Of a stretch of DNA of 64,000 nt, positions 17,669 through 26,081 are shown in pieces. This DNA is from Aldehydirespirator sp965220645 (lineage in GTDB: Bacteria > Actinomycetota > Acidimicrobiia > Acidimicrobiales > Aldehydirespiratoraceae). Made by a program: the position numbers and the translations under genes. Each line of letters begins with the position of its first letter. The first letter of the stretch is position 1. The DNA lies in assembly GCA_965220645.1 (NCBI GenBank), contig OZ244836.1, positions 1,488,001-1,552,000 of the forward strand, read 5' to 3'. The notes under the pieces are model-generated. The model was not told where the DNA came from. It saw only the letters and a program-made list of their open reading frames with translations, and searched no databases.

Positions 17669-18452
17669 TGCGATCCTCCGGGGTGCCTACGCCGACAACC
17701 AGATCGTAGACCTGATCGAACTCGGCACACGCCTCCGCCGCGCCTCGGCGGGGCGGAAGGGCATGAATGGGAAGCGAGCGCGCCGCAGCCTCCGCAACCG
17801 CGGCCCGCAAGCGGATCGGGGGCAGCACCAGTCGCCCGTGGTCGGCGATGAGCTGTTCGTTCCAGTAGCGCGAGTCGCGGGTACGGGCGAGGCGATTAAC
17901 GGCCACTCCCGCGACTCTGAGGCCTGACGGTTTCCTGGCCGCGACGCGTTCGATGGTCCGCAAGATCTCGCTGACGCCGTCCGAGGCCCACGCGCTCGGC
18001 TCGGTCACTACAAGGGCTGCGTCCGCGGCGAACAAGGCGTTGATCGTCAAGAGTCCGAGCGACGGGGGGCAGTCGATCAGCACGAGGTTCGGGTACCCCG
18101 CCAGAGCCACCCGGAGGCGGTCTTGGGCGCCGACGGGGTCGGAGAGCAACTGCCGCTCCCGACCCGCGAGGGCTGGAGTGGATGCCACGAGCTGCGGCGG
18201 GAGGCCCTTGTCGTCGGGCCATCCGGATGGAACGGCCAGAGTTGCAATGACTCCGGGTCGGTCGGAGGCCAGTGCCTCGTCCACGGTTGTGGTAGGCGCC
18301 CACAACCGGAGTCCGGTGGTCGCGTTTCCCTGCGGGTCCAAGTCGATCACGAGGCTCGGAGTCCGTCGCGCCCAGGCGGCCGACGCCAGCCCGAGTGCTG
18401 TGGTCGTCTTGCCGACTCCGCCCTTCTGGTTGACCAGAGCGATCACTGCCAT
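17658..18452 (-). CDS. ParA-family ATPase (orphan, no adjacent ParB)
   Basis: A 264-residue ParA/Soj-type ATPase. The deviant Walker A KGGVGKTTTALGLA is at residues ~10-23, Walker A' VIDLDPQGNATTGL near 40 and Walker B LVLIDCPPSLGLL near 124. I chose the ATG at 18452, which gives the family N-terminus MAVIALVNQKGG; the upstream open frame is antisense to another gene. ParA proteins dimerise on nucleoid DNA to position chromosomes, plasmids or protein cargo. No ParB or parS-like site is visible here. The overlapping small membrane protein downstream could be a cargo or anchor (inference). Confidence 0.92.
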   Translation of the reverse strand: MAVIALVNQKGGVGKTTTALGLASAAWARRTPSLVIDLDPQGNATTGLRLWAPTTTVDEALASDRPGVIATLAVPSGWPDDKGLPPQLVASTPALAGRERQLLSDPVGAQDRLRVALAGYPNLVLIDCPPSLGLLTINALFAADAALVVTEPSAWASDGVSEILRTIERVAARKPSGLRVAGVAVNRLARTRDSRYWNEQLIADHGRLVLPPIRLRAAVAEAAARSLPIHALPPRRGAAEACAEFDQVYDLVVGVGTPEDRNDL

Positions 18453-18530
18453 GTCTGCACGGTAGCCAAGCAAGATGATGCCACGCGCATCATCGCGCCG
18501 AAGTGCCGCTTGATAGAGCACACTTTCTGC

Positions 18531-19772
18531 ATGGCTGCACGCGGTCGCATTCCGCACGCGCTGATGAGGGCCGCCACACGCTGGGCGCGCGACCTGCTCG
18601 CGGTGCGCGGCGCCTTCGGCGCGTTGGTCATGGCCGCCGTCGCCAGCCTGGTCGCCGGTCTGATCCTTGCGTCCATCACCGACACGCTGGAGGAATTGCC
18701 GGGTTTGTTGCTGCTGGTACCGGCGGCGATCGCGGTGAAGGGCAACATCTTCGGGGCGTTGGGCAGCCGGCTGGGCACCTCCATCCATGCCGGCACATTC
18801 AGGCTGTCGAACCGGTGGGACTCGGTGATGGCGCAGAACGCGGTTGCGTCGGTGGCGCTGAGCCTCGCGCTGGGTGTGGCGTTGGCGGTCATGGCTAAGG
18901 GCGCCGCGCTGGCTTTCAACATCTCCCCGACGATGAGCCTCGCTGACTTCGTGGTCATCTCGGCCTTGGGGTGTCTGCTCGCCGCCTTCGTGGTGCTGGC
19001 GTTCACTCTGGCGACTACGGCCGGCGCAGTCCGATTCGGATGGGACCTGGACAACGTCGTCGCTCCCATGGTGACGGTCGCAGGCGATGTGGTCACCCTG
19101 CCGTCGCTGGTGGTGGCGGCCGAGCTCGCCGGGTTCGAGATTGTCACGCCGTCGGTTGCGTGGGCGCTGGGGGTGGTGTCGGTCCTCTCGGTTGCGTGGG
19201 CGCTTCGCAGCAGGCTGGTGGAGTTACGCACGATCATGCGCGAGTCGATACCTGTGCTGATCGCGGCGGGAATGCTCGACCTGGTGGCCGGGATCACGGT
19301 GGAGAAGCGCATAGAGGACTTCGTCACCTTCCCGGTGTTGCTCGTCCTGCTGCCGGGCTACCTGGCCACGGCCGGAGCGCTCGGGGGCGTGCTGTCGAGC
19401 CGCCTGTCCACCAAGCTGCACCTCGGTCTGGTTAGGCCCTCAGTAGTGCCCTCGGGAGAGGCGAGGGTCGATCTCGCCACCACTTTCGCTCTGTCCATTC
19501 CGGTGTTCGCGCTGCTCGGCCTGGTGTCGTCGATCGCGGCCGGTTTGGCGGGTCATGCCGGCCCTCCGCTGGCGGATCTGGTCGCGGTGGCTGTGCTCGG
19601 CGGCCTGCTGGCCACCGTGGTGATTGTGGTGGTTGCCTATTACGGAACGCTTGCAGCCGTGCGGTTCGGGGTCGACCCCGACACCTACGGCATTCCCATG
19701 GTCACGTCGTCACTGGACTTGGCCGGGGCGTTCACCTTGATCCTCTCGGTGGTCCTGGTGGGTGTGGTCTGA
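18531..19772 (+). CDS. SLC41/MgtE-like divalent cation transporter with two MgtE membrane repeats
   Basis: A 413-residue polytopic membrane protein made of two homologous halves. Half one carries VPAAIAVKGNIFGALGSRLGT near residues 63-83; half two carries LPGYLATAGALGGVLSSRLST near 280-300. These are the SLC41/MgtE signature helices. It lacks the cytosolic N and CBS domains of classical MgtE. The next gene, 49 bp downstream, encodes a PhoU/TrkA_C protein that probably regulates it. Transport of Mg2+ or a related divalent cation is the family-based prediction. Confidence 0.85.
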   Translation: MAARGRIPHALMRAATRWARDLLAVRGAFGALVMAAVASLVAGLILASITDTLEELPGLLLLVPAAIAVKGNIFGALGSRLGTSIHAGTFRLSNRWDSVMAQNAVASVALSLALGVALAVMAKGAALAFNISPTMSLADFVVISALGCLLAAFVVLAFTLATTAGAVRFGWDLDNVVAPMVTVAGDVVTLPSLVVAAELAGFEIVTPSVAWALGVVSVLSVAWALRSRLVELRTIMRESIPVLIAAGMLDLVAGITVEKRIEDFVTFPVLLVLLPGYLATAGALGGVLSSRLSTKLHLGLVRPSVVPSGEARVDLATTFALSIPVFALLGLVSSIAAGLAGHAGPPLADLVAVAVLGGLLATVVIVVVAYYGTLAAVRFGVDPDTYGIPMVTSSLDLAGAFTLILSVVLVGVV

Positions 19773-19821
19773 CAGGCAAGGTGCCGCGCTTGAGACCTAC
19801 GATGCTTCCAGGAGGGACCTG

Positions 19822-21063
19822 ATGGAAGACAGACCTCGCAATTTGCGGGAGATGCTGGCCGAGGCCAAGGACACCTCCGAGCTGATGGTGGACCTGGCTT
19901 ACGCGGCGGTCTACTTCGGTGACCCCGACATGGCCGACGAGGTCAGCGCGCTCGAGGAGCGGATGAGCCACCTGGTGCAGGACATGAGAGCGGTGTGCAT
20001 TCTGGCCGTGCGCCACCCCCGCGATGCCGACGGCATGTCATCGGTACTTCAGGTGGTCTCCGCTATCGAGCGCATCGCCAACGACGCGGTCGACATTGCC
20101 CGCATCGTCACCCACCGGGTCGGCATACCGGCCGAGCTCGTGGCCGACCTGAGTGCGGCCGAGGAGGTGTCGCATCGGGTGTTGGTCTCGGATGGCTCGC
20201 TTCTCGCCCACCGTCGCCTCGCCGACCACGAGATGCCGGCCAAGATGGGTATGCGGGTGATGGCGGTGCGTCGGGAGCGCGAGTGGATCACCGATGTGAG
20301 AGGCGACACGGTTCTCGTTCCGGATGACGTGCTCTTTCTGCGGGGCTCGCCCGACGGCATCGACGAGTTGCGCAGCCTGGCCGGGTCTCCGGACTGGACG
20401 CCGCCGGAGGAGCCTGACGGCCCGATCGCCACAGACCTCGACCGTGCGGTGGACGTGCTGGTGGAGATGAAGGATCTCTCGGAGGTGGCCGTCGGATTGG
20501 CCTACTCGTCGCTGGTGCTGCGGGACGAGAGCCTTGCCGCTGAGGTGCGCCACCTCGAGGATCGCCTCGACGAGATGAAGGACCGCCTGGAGGAGTGGGT
20601 GCTGCGCGCCGCGAGGGAACACGTGGACCACTCGGGTTTGCGGGGGCTGCTTCACCTGTCGCAAGCGGCGGAGGATCTGGGCGACCAGGCCCAGCAGATG
20701 GTTTGGATCATCGAGCGCCAGGAACAGATCCACCCGATACTCGGCGTCGCGCTCGGCGACAGCGACGAAGTCGTGGTGCACATACCGGTGGCGGAGGGCT
20801 GCGAGGTCGATGGCAGCACGCTGAGCGAACTGAGGCTGAACATCGAGCCCGGCTTCACGGTGCTGGCGATCCGCCGCGGGGGCCAGTACCGCTACCGGCC
20901 GCGCGGCGAGGTACAGCTTGCGCCCGGTGATGCTCTCATCGCCAGCGGCCCAGACGAGGGACGAGATCGCCTGGCCGAGATGTGCGGCTGGCGGCTCATC
21001 AACAGAGAGGACGACGCCGCGATGGTCTTCGAGCCGCTGGAGTCGAGCCTGCCGACTGCCTAG
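19822..21063 (+). CDS. PhoU-TrkA_C double-repeat protein, probable regulator of the SLC41-like transporter
   Basis: A 413-residue soluble protein starting at the ATG at 19822, preceded by a strong AGGAGGGA ribosome site. Its order is PhoU-like helices (residues ~1-105, with EMLAEAKDTSELMVDLAYAA), a TrkA_C/RCK_C ligand domain (~120-195), a second PhoU-like bundle (~208-310, with VLVEMKDLSEVAVGLAYSS) and a second TrkA_C domain (~320-400, with GFTVLAIRRGGQYRYRPRGE). The two halves are clear internal duplicates, matching the two-fold duplicated transporter immediately upstream. TrkA_C domains bind small ligands such as cyclic dinucleotides in K+ systems; here the ligand is unknown. Confidence 0.85.
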   Translation: MEDRPRNLREMLAEAKDTSELMVDLAYAAVYFGDPDMADEVSALEERMSHLVQDMRAVCILAVRHPRDADGMSSVLQVVSAIERIANDAVDIARIVTHRVGIPAELVADLSAAEEVSHRVLVSDGSLLAHRRLADHEMPAKMGMRVMAVRREREWITDVRGDTVLVPDDVLFLRGSPDGIDELRSLAGSPDWTPPEEPDGPIATDLDRAVDVLVEMKDLSEVAVGLAYSSLVLRDESLAAEVRHLEDRLDEMKDRLEEWVLRAAREHVDHSGLRGLLHLSQAAEDLGDQAQQMVWIIERQEQIHPILGVALGDSDEVVVHIPVAEGCEVDGSTLSELRLNIEPGFTVLAIRRGGQYRYRPRGEVQLAPGDALIASGPDEGRDRLAEMCGWRLINREDDAAMVFEPLESSLPTA

Positions 21064-21129
21064 CGGCCCAGCGAGGGCGCAGACCGGGGCGGCGCGCTCC
21101 GATGCGCTGCGGCGCTAGCTTCACCGACC

Positions 21130-22017
21130 ATGGCGACTCCCGCCGGCCGGCTCTGCTTGCTCACCGTTCACGCCCATCCCGACGACGAGGCCTCCAAGGG
21201 CGCGCCCACGGTGGCCCGCTACCACGCCGAGGGCGTGCACACGGTTCTGGTGTGCTGTACGGGAGGAGAGGAGGGCGAGATCCTCAACCCGGCGCTGGAC
21301 AAGCCCTCGATGGCCGACAAGCTGGCCGAGATACGCGCCGAGGAACTGGCCCGGGCCGCGTCGGTGATCGGCTACGACGACGTGGTGATGCTCGGGTACC
21401 GCGACTCGGGTATGGAAGGGTCAGAGGCCAACGCCCACCCCGACTGCTTCGCCAACGCAGACCTGGACGAGGCGGTGAGCCGTCTCGTGGCGGTGATCCG
21501 CCAGTTCCGACCCCACGTGATCGTCACCTACGCCGAGGATCAGGGCGGCTACATGCACCCGGACCATCTGCGGGTTCACGACATCTCCATCCCGGCCTTC
21601 GAGCGGGCCGGCGACTCCCAGTACCGTCCCGACCTGGGCGAGCCGTGGTCGCCGGCCAAGCTCTACTACACGCTGTGGTCGCGCAAGCGCATCGAGGAGC
21701 GGCATCAGGCGTTCCAGGATCTTGGCTTGGAGTCGCCGTACAGCAACTGGTGGTTCAAGCGCCCTTCCACCGACGACCAGATCACCACTCAGGTTCCTGT
21801 GGACGGGTTCATCGACGCGCGCATCGAGGGATTGCTGGCCCACGCGACCCAGATCGATCCGGAGTCGACCTTCTGGTTCGGATTGCCGCCGGAGGTTGAG
21901 CGTTCCATTCATCCTTATGACGACTACGTGCTGGCCCGCGGCCCCCACCCCGCCGCGATACCTGAGCGCGACCTGTTCGAGGGCCTTCGGCCGGATCCCG
22001 CCGGCGAGCCGCTCTGA
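21130..22017 (+). CDS. mca: Mycothiol conjugate amidase
   Basis: A 295-residue LmbE-like zinc amidase. The metal motif AHPDDEASKG is at residues ~15-24 and the second histidine set YMHPDHLRVHD near 141-151. The segments CCTGGEEGEILNPALD and MLGYRDSGM, and the C-terminal region, match Mca rather than the shorter MshB. Mca cleaves mycothiol S-conjugates of electrophiles and antibiotics to a mercapturic acid plus GlcN-Ins, completing mycothiol-based detoxification. Its presence marks the host as a mycothiol-using actinobacterium. The SCP2-like gene follows one base after the stop codon. Confidence 0.93.
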   Translation: MATPAGRLCLLTVHAHPDDEASKGAPTVARYHAEGVHTVLVCCTGGEEGEILNPALDKPSMADKLAEIRAEELARAASVIGYDDVVMLGYRDSGMEGSEANAHPDCFANADLDEAVSRLVAVIRQFRPHVIVTYAEDQGGYMHPDHLRVHDISIPAFERAGDSQYRPDLGEPWSPAKLYYTLWSRKRIEERHQAFQDLGLESPYSNWWFKRPSTDDQITTQVPVDGFIDARIEGLLAHATQIDPESTFWFGLPPEVERSIHPYDDYVLARGPHPAAIPERDLFEGLRPDPAGEPL

Positions 22018-22018
22018 C

Positions 22019-22393
22019 GTGGCGCCAGAACCGCTGGGCGAGGGTTGGTTGGAGGCCGTGGGGGCTGAGCTGGCGACGGTCGACGCGCTCGGCTCAACAG
22101 ACGGCGTGGCTCAGATCATCGTGAGCGGCTCGCCTTCCGGCACTGCCCCGTTCTATGTCGTGGTCGCGGCCGGTCGCCTGAGCGCGGCGGCAGGGCGCCA
22201 TCCTGAGCCGGACATGCTGCTGTCGTGGTCCTATCCCGACTTCGTGCAAGCCTGGGAGGGCGGACTCTCCCTGGAAGCGGCCTACATGTCAGGCCGGATG
22301 AAGCTCGAGGGAGACCAGGTGTTGCTGTTCGACGGCTGGCGACCCCTCTTGCGGTCGTCCGAACTCCGGGCAGCGCTAACCCCTCTGCGCTGA
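22019..22393 (+). CDS. SCP2-like sterol-transfer domain protein
   Basis: A 124-residue protein from the GTG at 22019. The second half, PDMLLSWSYPDFVQAWEGGL followed by EAAYMSGRMKLEGDQVLL, is the SCP2 pattern in which a substrate-like segment is followed by the KxxGD stretch. The fold is a hydrophobic lipid- or acyl-binding tunnel. It directly follows mca, so the two are in one transcription unit, though a functional link is not obvious. Confidence 0.75.
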   Translation: MAPEPLGEGWLEAVGAELATVDALGSTDGVAQIIVSGSPSGTAPFYVVVAAGRLSAAAGRHPEPDMLLSWSYPDFVQAWEGGLSLEAAYMSGRMKLEGDQVLLFDGWRPLLRSSELRAALTPLR

Positions 22394-22463
22394 AGCTGCC
22401 AGGCGCCACGGAAGTGGGCTCCGTGCCGCGCCCGTGCTCCGATCTGGCTTCCGGTGATGGAGG

Positions 22464-23330
22464 TCAGATGCGGTGCCTGGCCCTCCTCTGGGCGCTGCGC
22501 AGCGCGCGGTGACCGACCATCGCGGCTCCGGATTGCTGGAGCATGTCGGTGATGTCGGCGGACAGGGCGAGGGCGAGATCGTCGACCCGGCCGGTCGCGG
22601 CGGGGTCGACGGCATGGATCTCGGGCTCGTCGAGGGCCGGGCACAGCGACAGCTCGGTCACGCCTGGACTCAAGTCGGCCAGTTGCTCGATCACGTGACG
22701 GCGGGCGTCGCCTCGGACGAGCCGGAAGTGGTCCGGGAAGACGATGCCTTCGTCCGTCGCCAGCGACCGGAACGGGAATCCGGCGTTGGCTTCGGCGTCA
22801 GCGCCCTCGAGCCGCAGAGGCAGGTCGAAGGCGACGGCCAGGTCGAGCAGCACGTCGAAGAACTCTGGACGTTGCTGTAGAGCAGCCATGTGGGTGGTGA
22901 GGTGGGTTACGTCGAATCCCCACAGCACGGCTCGCTCGACCTGGGCGCGGCACTCCCGGCGAACCTCGTCGAGGTCCGCGTGGTCCCACAGGTCCTGCAC
23001 CGTGCGGGGGAACCCGCCGTCGCCGTCAAGGAGGCTCGGAGCGTTGGTGATCGGACCCCATCGGAAGCAGTCGAGTTCGGAATTGAGCGTGAGGTGGACG
23101 CCCAGGTCCTCGCCTCGGTACAGCTCCGCGGCATGGCGGGCCCACGCGCCGGGCATCACGATCGTGCCGGTCGTGGCTGCGCCCTGGCGCAGGGCCTGGT
23201 AGCCGCCGGCAGTGGAGGAGTGGGTGGTGCCGATCCGGTCCGCGCTGACGATCACGAGCCTCGCGTCGGGCGGGTGTCCGAGTCGCTCCACCAGCGATTC
23301 CACGGACCTGACGGTACCTGACTCCGGCAC
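22464..23330 (-). CDS. ChbG/YdjC-like carbohydrate deacetylase, atypical metal site
   Basis: A 288-residue protein of the YdjC/ChbG polysaccharide-deacetylase-related family. The usual N-terminal metal motif ADDFG appears here as SADRIG near residue 28-33, so the Asp pair is Asp-Arg. The other hallmark stretches are kept: GEDLGVHLTLNSE (~74-86), TNAPSLLDGDGGFPRT, and THLTTHMAALQQRPEF with the second histidine. Typical members remove acetyl groups from N-acetylated oligosaccharides in a metal-dependent way. Loss of one metal-ligand Asp may mean altered or lost activity. Confidence 0.8.
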   Translation of the reverse strand: MPESGTVRSVESLVERLGHPPDARLVIVSADRIGTTHSSTAGGYQALRQGAATTGTIVMPGAWARHAAELYRGEDLGVHLTLNSELDCFRWGPITNAPSLLDGDGGFPRTVQDLWDHADLDEVRRECRAQVERAVLWGFDVTHLTTHMAALQQRPEFFDVLLDLAVAFDLPLRLEGADAEANAGFPFRSLATDEGIVFPDHFRLVRGDARRHVIEQLADLSPGVTELSLCPALDEPEIHAVDPAATGRVDDLALALSADITDMLQQSGAAMVGHRALRSAQRRARHRI

Positions 23331-23363
23331 CGGTTCCGTGCCCGCGGGCGCGGCGCGTCCGAG

Positions 23364-23918
23364 TCAGTCCAATGGCACGTCGGGACCTCCACAGACACTC
23401 CATAGCCCTCGACCGGCGGCGATCGCCTCCGCCTGGGCCCGGCCGAGAGCATCGGCGAAATGGTCGTTGGGCGGATAGTTCAGCGCAGCGGCGTAGCCGG
23501 CCGCGACCAGCTCCAGGTTGACGAAGAGGCCGTCACGGGATCGCACTACATAGCCCAGCAACCGGTCGTACACGTCGCGGGCCTCCACATCGCGCACCAG
23601 GGTGATCTCGGTCCCGGCGGGAAGCGCGGCCGCGAGGAAGTGCGATGCCTCCTTGCCGAAGCACTGCACCGGTCGGGTGGGCGCCACCGACTCGGGAGTA
23701 TCGACACCGATCAGGCGGATCGTCTCGGAACGGTTCCCGATCCGTGCGACGAGCGTGTCTCCGTCGACGACGCGCTCGACGACAGCGTTGGGAACCGATG
23801 CGGAGTCGGGCGTCGTGGCCGCGATGTCGGCGGAACCACGGGTGTCATCCGTCCCGCAGCCGCACGCGAGCAGCAACAGGGTTACGGGTACCAGCGGTCG
23901 GAGTGTTCGACGCAGCAT
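23364..23918 (-). CDS. Thermonuclease (SNase-like) lipoprotein
   Basis: A 184-residue secreted protein. The N-terminus MLRRTLRPLVPVTLLLLACG is a lipoprotein signal with lipobox LLAC, cysteine at residue 19. The staphylococcal nuclease fold follows: VVDGDTLVARI (~50-60), IRLIGVDTPES (~68-78) with the catalytic Arg, the glutamate region FGKEASHFLA, and YDRLLGYVV near 118. It should be an extracytoplasmic, membrane-tethered, calcium-dependent endonuclease, for DNA or RNA degradation at the cell surface. Possible uses are nutrient scavenging or defence against foreign DNA. Confidence 0.92.
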   Translation of the reverse strand: MLRRTLRPLVPVTLLLLACGCGTDDTRGSADIAATTPDSASVPNAVVERVVDGDTLVARIGNRSETIRLIGVDTPESVAPTRPVQCFGKEASHFLAAALPAGTEITLVRDVEARDVYDRLLGYVVRSRDGLFVNLELVAAGYAAALNYPPNDHFADALGRAQAEAIAAGRGLWSVCGGPDVPLD

Positions 23919-24023
23919 CGCGCCTACCTCTCGTCAAAAGGTCCTTCCACAGATGGGCGTTGTCTCCATCTAAGGCCCCGCGGCGGTCAGCAGACCAGGG
24001 GCGATAAAGGGGGTCCTCGGCGT

Positions 24024-24218
24024 TCAGGCCGCGGCAGGCAGGTTGGGGCTGGGGACGGTAGCGGTGCGAGTTTCGGTTCGGGCTGCACGCAGCGCCTGGC
24101 GGGCTCGGGCTACTCCGCGCCTGCCGATCTCGCAGGTTGCGGGGTCGAGCTGCCAGCTGTCCCTCGAGTCGGCCCCTTCGGCGGGGACGATTTCGATAAG
24201 AACCAGTTGATCGGTCAT
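24024..24218 (-). CDS. Small hypothetical protein
   Basis: A 64-residue ORF beginning MTDQLVLIEIVPAEGADS and containing SWQLDPATCEIGRRGVARAR, then a basic helix and a Pro/Ala tail. Coding character looks plausible: an amphipathic Arg/Ala helix and a start divergent from the adjacent LLM gene. No Shine-Dalgarno sequence is evident, and a longer in-frame version reaching 24317 would overlap that gene. I recognise no family. Confidence 0.4.
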   Translation of the reverse strand: MTDQLVLIEIVPAEGADSRDSWQLDPATCEIGRRGVARARQALRAARTETRTATVPSPNLPAAA

Positions 24219-24257
24219 GTAGACATGATGGCGAGGGGGTGTGACATCCTTTCCTGC

Positions 24258-25238
24258 GTGAATCAGGTCCTCCCCCAAAGACACGGCATCACGGTGCCCT
24301 TCGCCGGTCCGCTGCACTCGCAGCGGGAGCGTTTCGAGGAGCTCGTCGACCTCGGCTACACCGACGTCTGGTCGGCCGAGGCCGACGGCTTCGACGGCCT
24401 CACCACCCTCGCCCTCGCGTCGGCATGGGCGCCGTCACTGCGTCTAGGCACCGCGATCCTCCCCGTCTACACCCGCGGGCCGGCTCTGCTCGCGCAGTCG
24501 GCCGCGTCGCTGGCCTCGGCCGCCCCGGGCCGTTTCGTGCTCGGGATCGGATCGTCGTCGGACGTGATCGTCGGCCGCTGGAACGCGATCCCCTTCGACC
24601 GCCCCTACCAGCGTGTTCGCGACACGATCCGTTTCTTGAGAGCGGCACTGGGCGGCGAGAAGGTGACAGAGGACTACGACACCTTCTCGGTGCGGGGATT
24701 CAGGCTCGGCGTGAGGGTCAACGAGCCCGTCCCCATCTTTGTGGCCGCCCTTCGAGAACGGATGCTGCGGCTGGCAGCACGCGAGGGCGACGGCGCCATC
24801 ATCAACTGGCTGTCAGCCCGGGATGCAGCCCGAGTATGCGACATCGTGAGATCCGAGAGTCCCACGGCCGAGGTCGTGGCCCGCATCTTCGTGTTGCCAA
24901 CTCCTGATCGGGAGGCGGCCATCGCCACAGGCCGGTTCATGCTGGCCGCGTACCTCAACGTCCCGGTGTACCGGGCGTTCCACACATGGCTCGGCCGCAC
25001 GGACGCGCTCGGCGAGCATTGGGCCCAGTGGGATGCGGGCGACCGTCGAGGCTCCCTGGAGAAGATCCCCGAGCACGTGGTCGATGAACTGCTGGTGCAC
25101 GGCTCGCCCGAACAGTGCCGCGACCACGTCCAGCGCTTCATCGACAACGGGGTGACCTGCCCCGCGCCCATGGTGCTGCCCGTCGACGGAGTCGACGCGT
25201 TCGAAGTGGTCAGAGCACTGGCTCCCGCCGCCGGCTGA
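24258..25238 (+). CDS. LLM-class flavin/F420-dependent oxidoreductase (TIGR03857-like)
   Basis: About 326 residues of luciferase-like TIM-barrel. The segments ELVDLGYTDVWSAEADGFDG (~25-44), LRLGTAILPVYTRGPALLAQ (~58-77) and FVLGIGSSSDVIVGRWN (~92-108) are the standard substrate/cofactor strands. The GSSSDVIVGRWNAIPFDRPY pattern is typical of actinobacterial F420-dependent members. The start is uncertain: GTG at 24258, or ATG at 24225 or 24228 in the same frame. It is divergent from the small ORF at 24024-24218. The enzyme probably oxidises or reduces an organic substrate with F420; substrate unknown. Confidence 0.9.
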   Translation: MNQVLPQRHGITVPFAGPLHSQRERFEELVDLGYTDVWSAEADGFDGLTTLALASAWAPSLRLGTAILPVYTRGPALLAQSAASLASAAPGRFVLGIGSSSDVIVGRWNAIPFDRPYQRVRDTIRFLRAALGGEKVTEDYDTFSVRGFRLGVRVNEPVPIFVAALRERMLRLAAREGDGAIINWLSARDAARVCDIVRSESPTAEVVARIFVLPTPDREAAIATGRFMLAAYLNVPVYRAFHTWLGRTDALGEHWAQWDAGDRRGSLEKIPEHVVDELLVHGSPEQCRDHVQRFIDNGVTCPAPMVLPVDGVDAFEVVRALAPAAG

Positions 25239-25241
25239 GAC

Positions 25242-26045
25242 TCAGAGTCCCAGAAGACCCCGCTGCATCCGCCGCATCCCGGCCAGCCAGCGCTGCCGGT
25301 CGCCGGCCCGGCGCTGCTCGTAGGTGGCCACCTCGGGGTGGGGCAGTATCAGGAAAGCGTCCTCCCGTAGAGCTGACAGGGTCACGGCCGCCACCTCCTC
25401 GGGCTCCATCAGGCCCAGCTCTCGCACCTGGGCCACTCCGAGCATCCAATCGGACTCCGTCATCGGGGTGCGCACACCCTGGGGGCACAGACACGACACC
25501 CTCACGCCGTCGTCGCCGTGGGTGATGGCGATCCACTCGGCCAAGGCCACGGCCGCGTGCTTGGTGACCGCATAGGAGGCAGTACCCAGACCCGTCAGCA
25601 GCCCTGCCGCCGAGGCGGTAACGAGCAAGTGGCCCGAGCTTCTCTCCACCCACCGCGGCACGAGATGGCGGCAGGCGATCACATGGGCCATCAAGTTCAC
25701 ATCCCACACGCGGTTCCACTCCTCGTTGGGACGCTCCACCCCGCCCATGCTGGAAATGCCGGCGTTGCCGCACCACAGCTCGATCGGGCCGAGGCTCTCT
25801 TCGACGCGTTCAATCAGAGCGACGACCGCGGCCTCGTCGGTGACATCAATCTCGGCACCGAACCCGACCGGGTTGCCGGCAGCAACTTCGGCTGCGATCT
25901 CACCGGCCACAGCGGTGGCGCCGGCTCCGTCGATGTCGGCCACCACCACCACCGCACCGGCATCGAGCGCCAGCGCCCGAGCCAGCGAACGCCCGATGCC
26001 GCTTGCGGCTCCCGTGACGACCGCTACCGCCCCTTCGAGTTCCAT
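25242..26045 (-). CDS. SDR-family oxidoreductase
   Basis: A 267-residue classical short-chain dehydrogenase. TGAASGIG is at ~11-18, the NAG motif is in CGNAGISSMGG near 92, and the catalytic serine and tyrosine lie in TASAAGLLTGLGTASYAVTK (~145-164). The C-terminal tail carries a basic, aromatic segment (YEQRRAGDRQRWLAGMRRMQ) typical of a larger substrate lid. It ends 3 bp from the convergent LLM gene. Substrate unassigned. Confidence 0.9.
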   Translation of the reverse strand: MELEGAVAVVTGAASGIGRSLARALALDAGAVVVVADIDGAGATAVAGEIAAEVAAGNPVGFGAEIDVTDEAAVVALIERVEESLGPIELWCGNAGISSMGGVERPNEEWNRVWDVNLMAHVIACRHLVPRWVERSSGHLLVTASAAGLLTGLGTASYAVTKHAAVALAEWIAITHGDDGVRVSCLCPQGVRTPMTESDWMLGVAQVRELGLMEPEEVAAVTLSALREDAFLILPHPEVATYEQRRAGDRQRWLAGMRRMQRGLLGL

Positions 26046-26081
26046 GTCGGTGATCCTAGTTACGCCCCCGCACGCCGGGTC

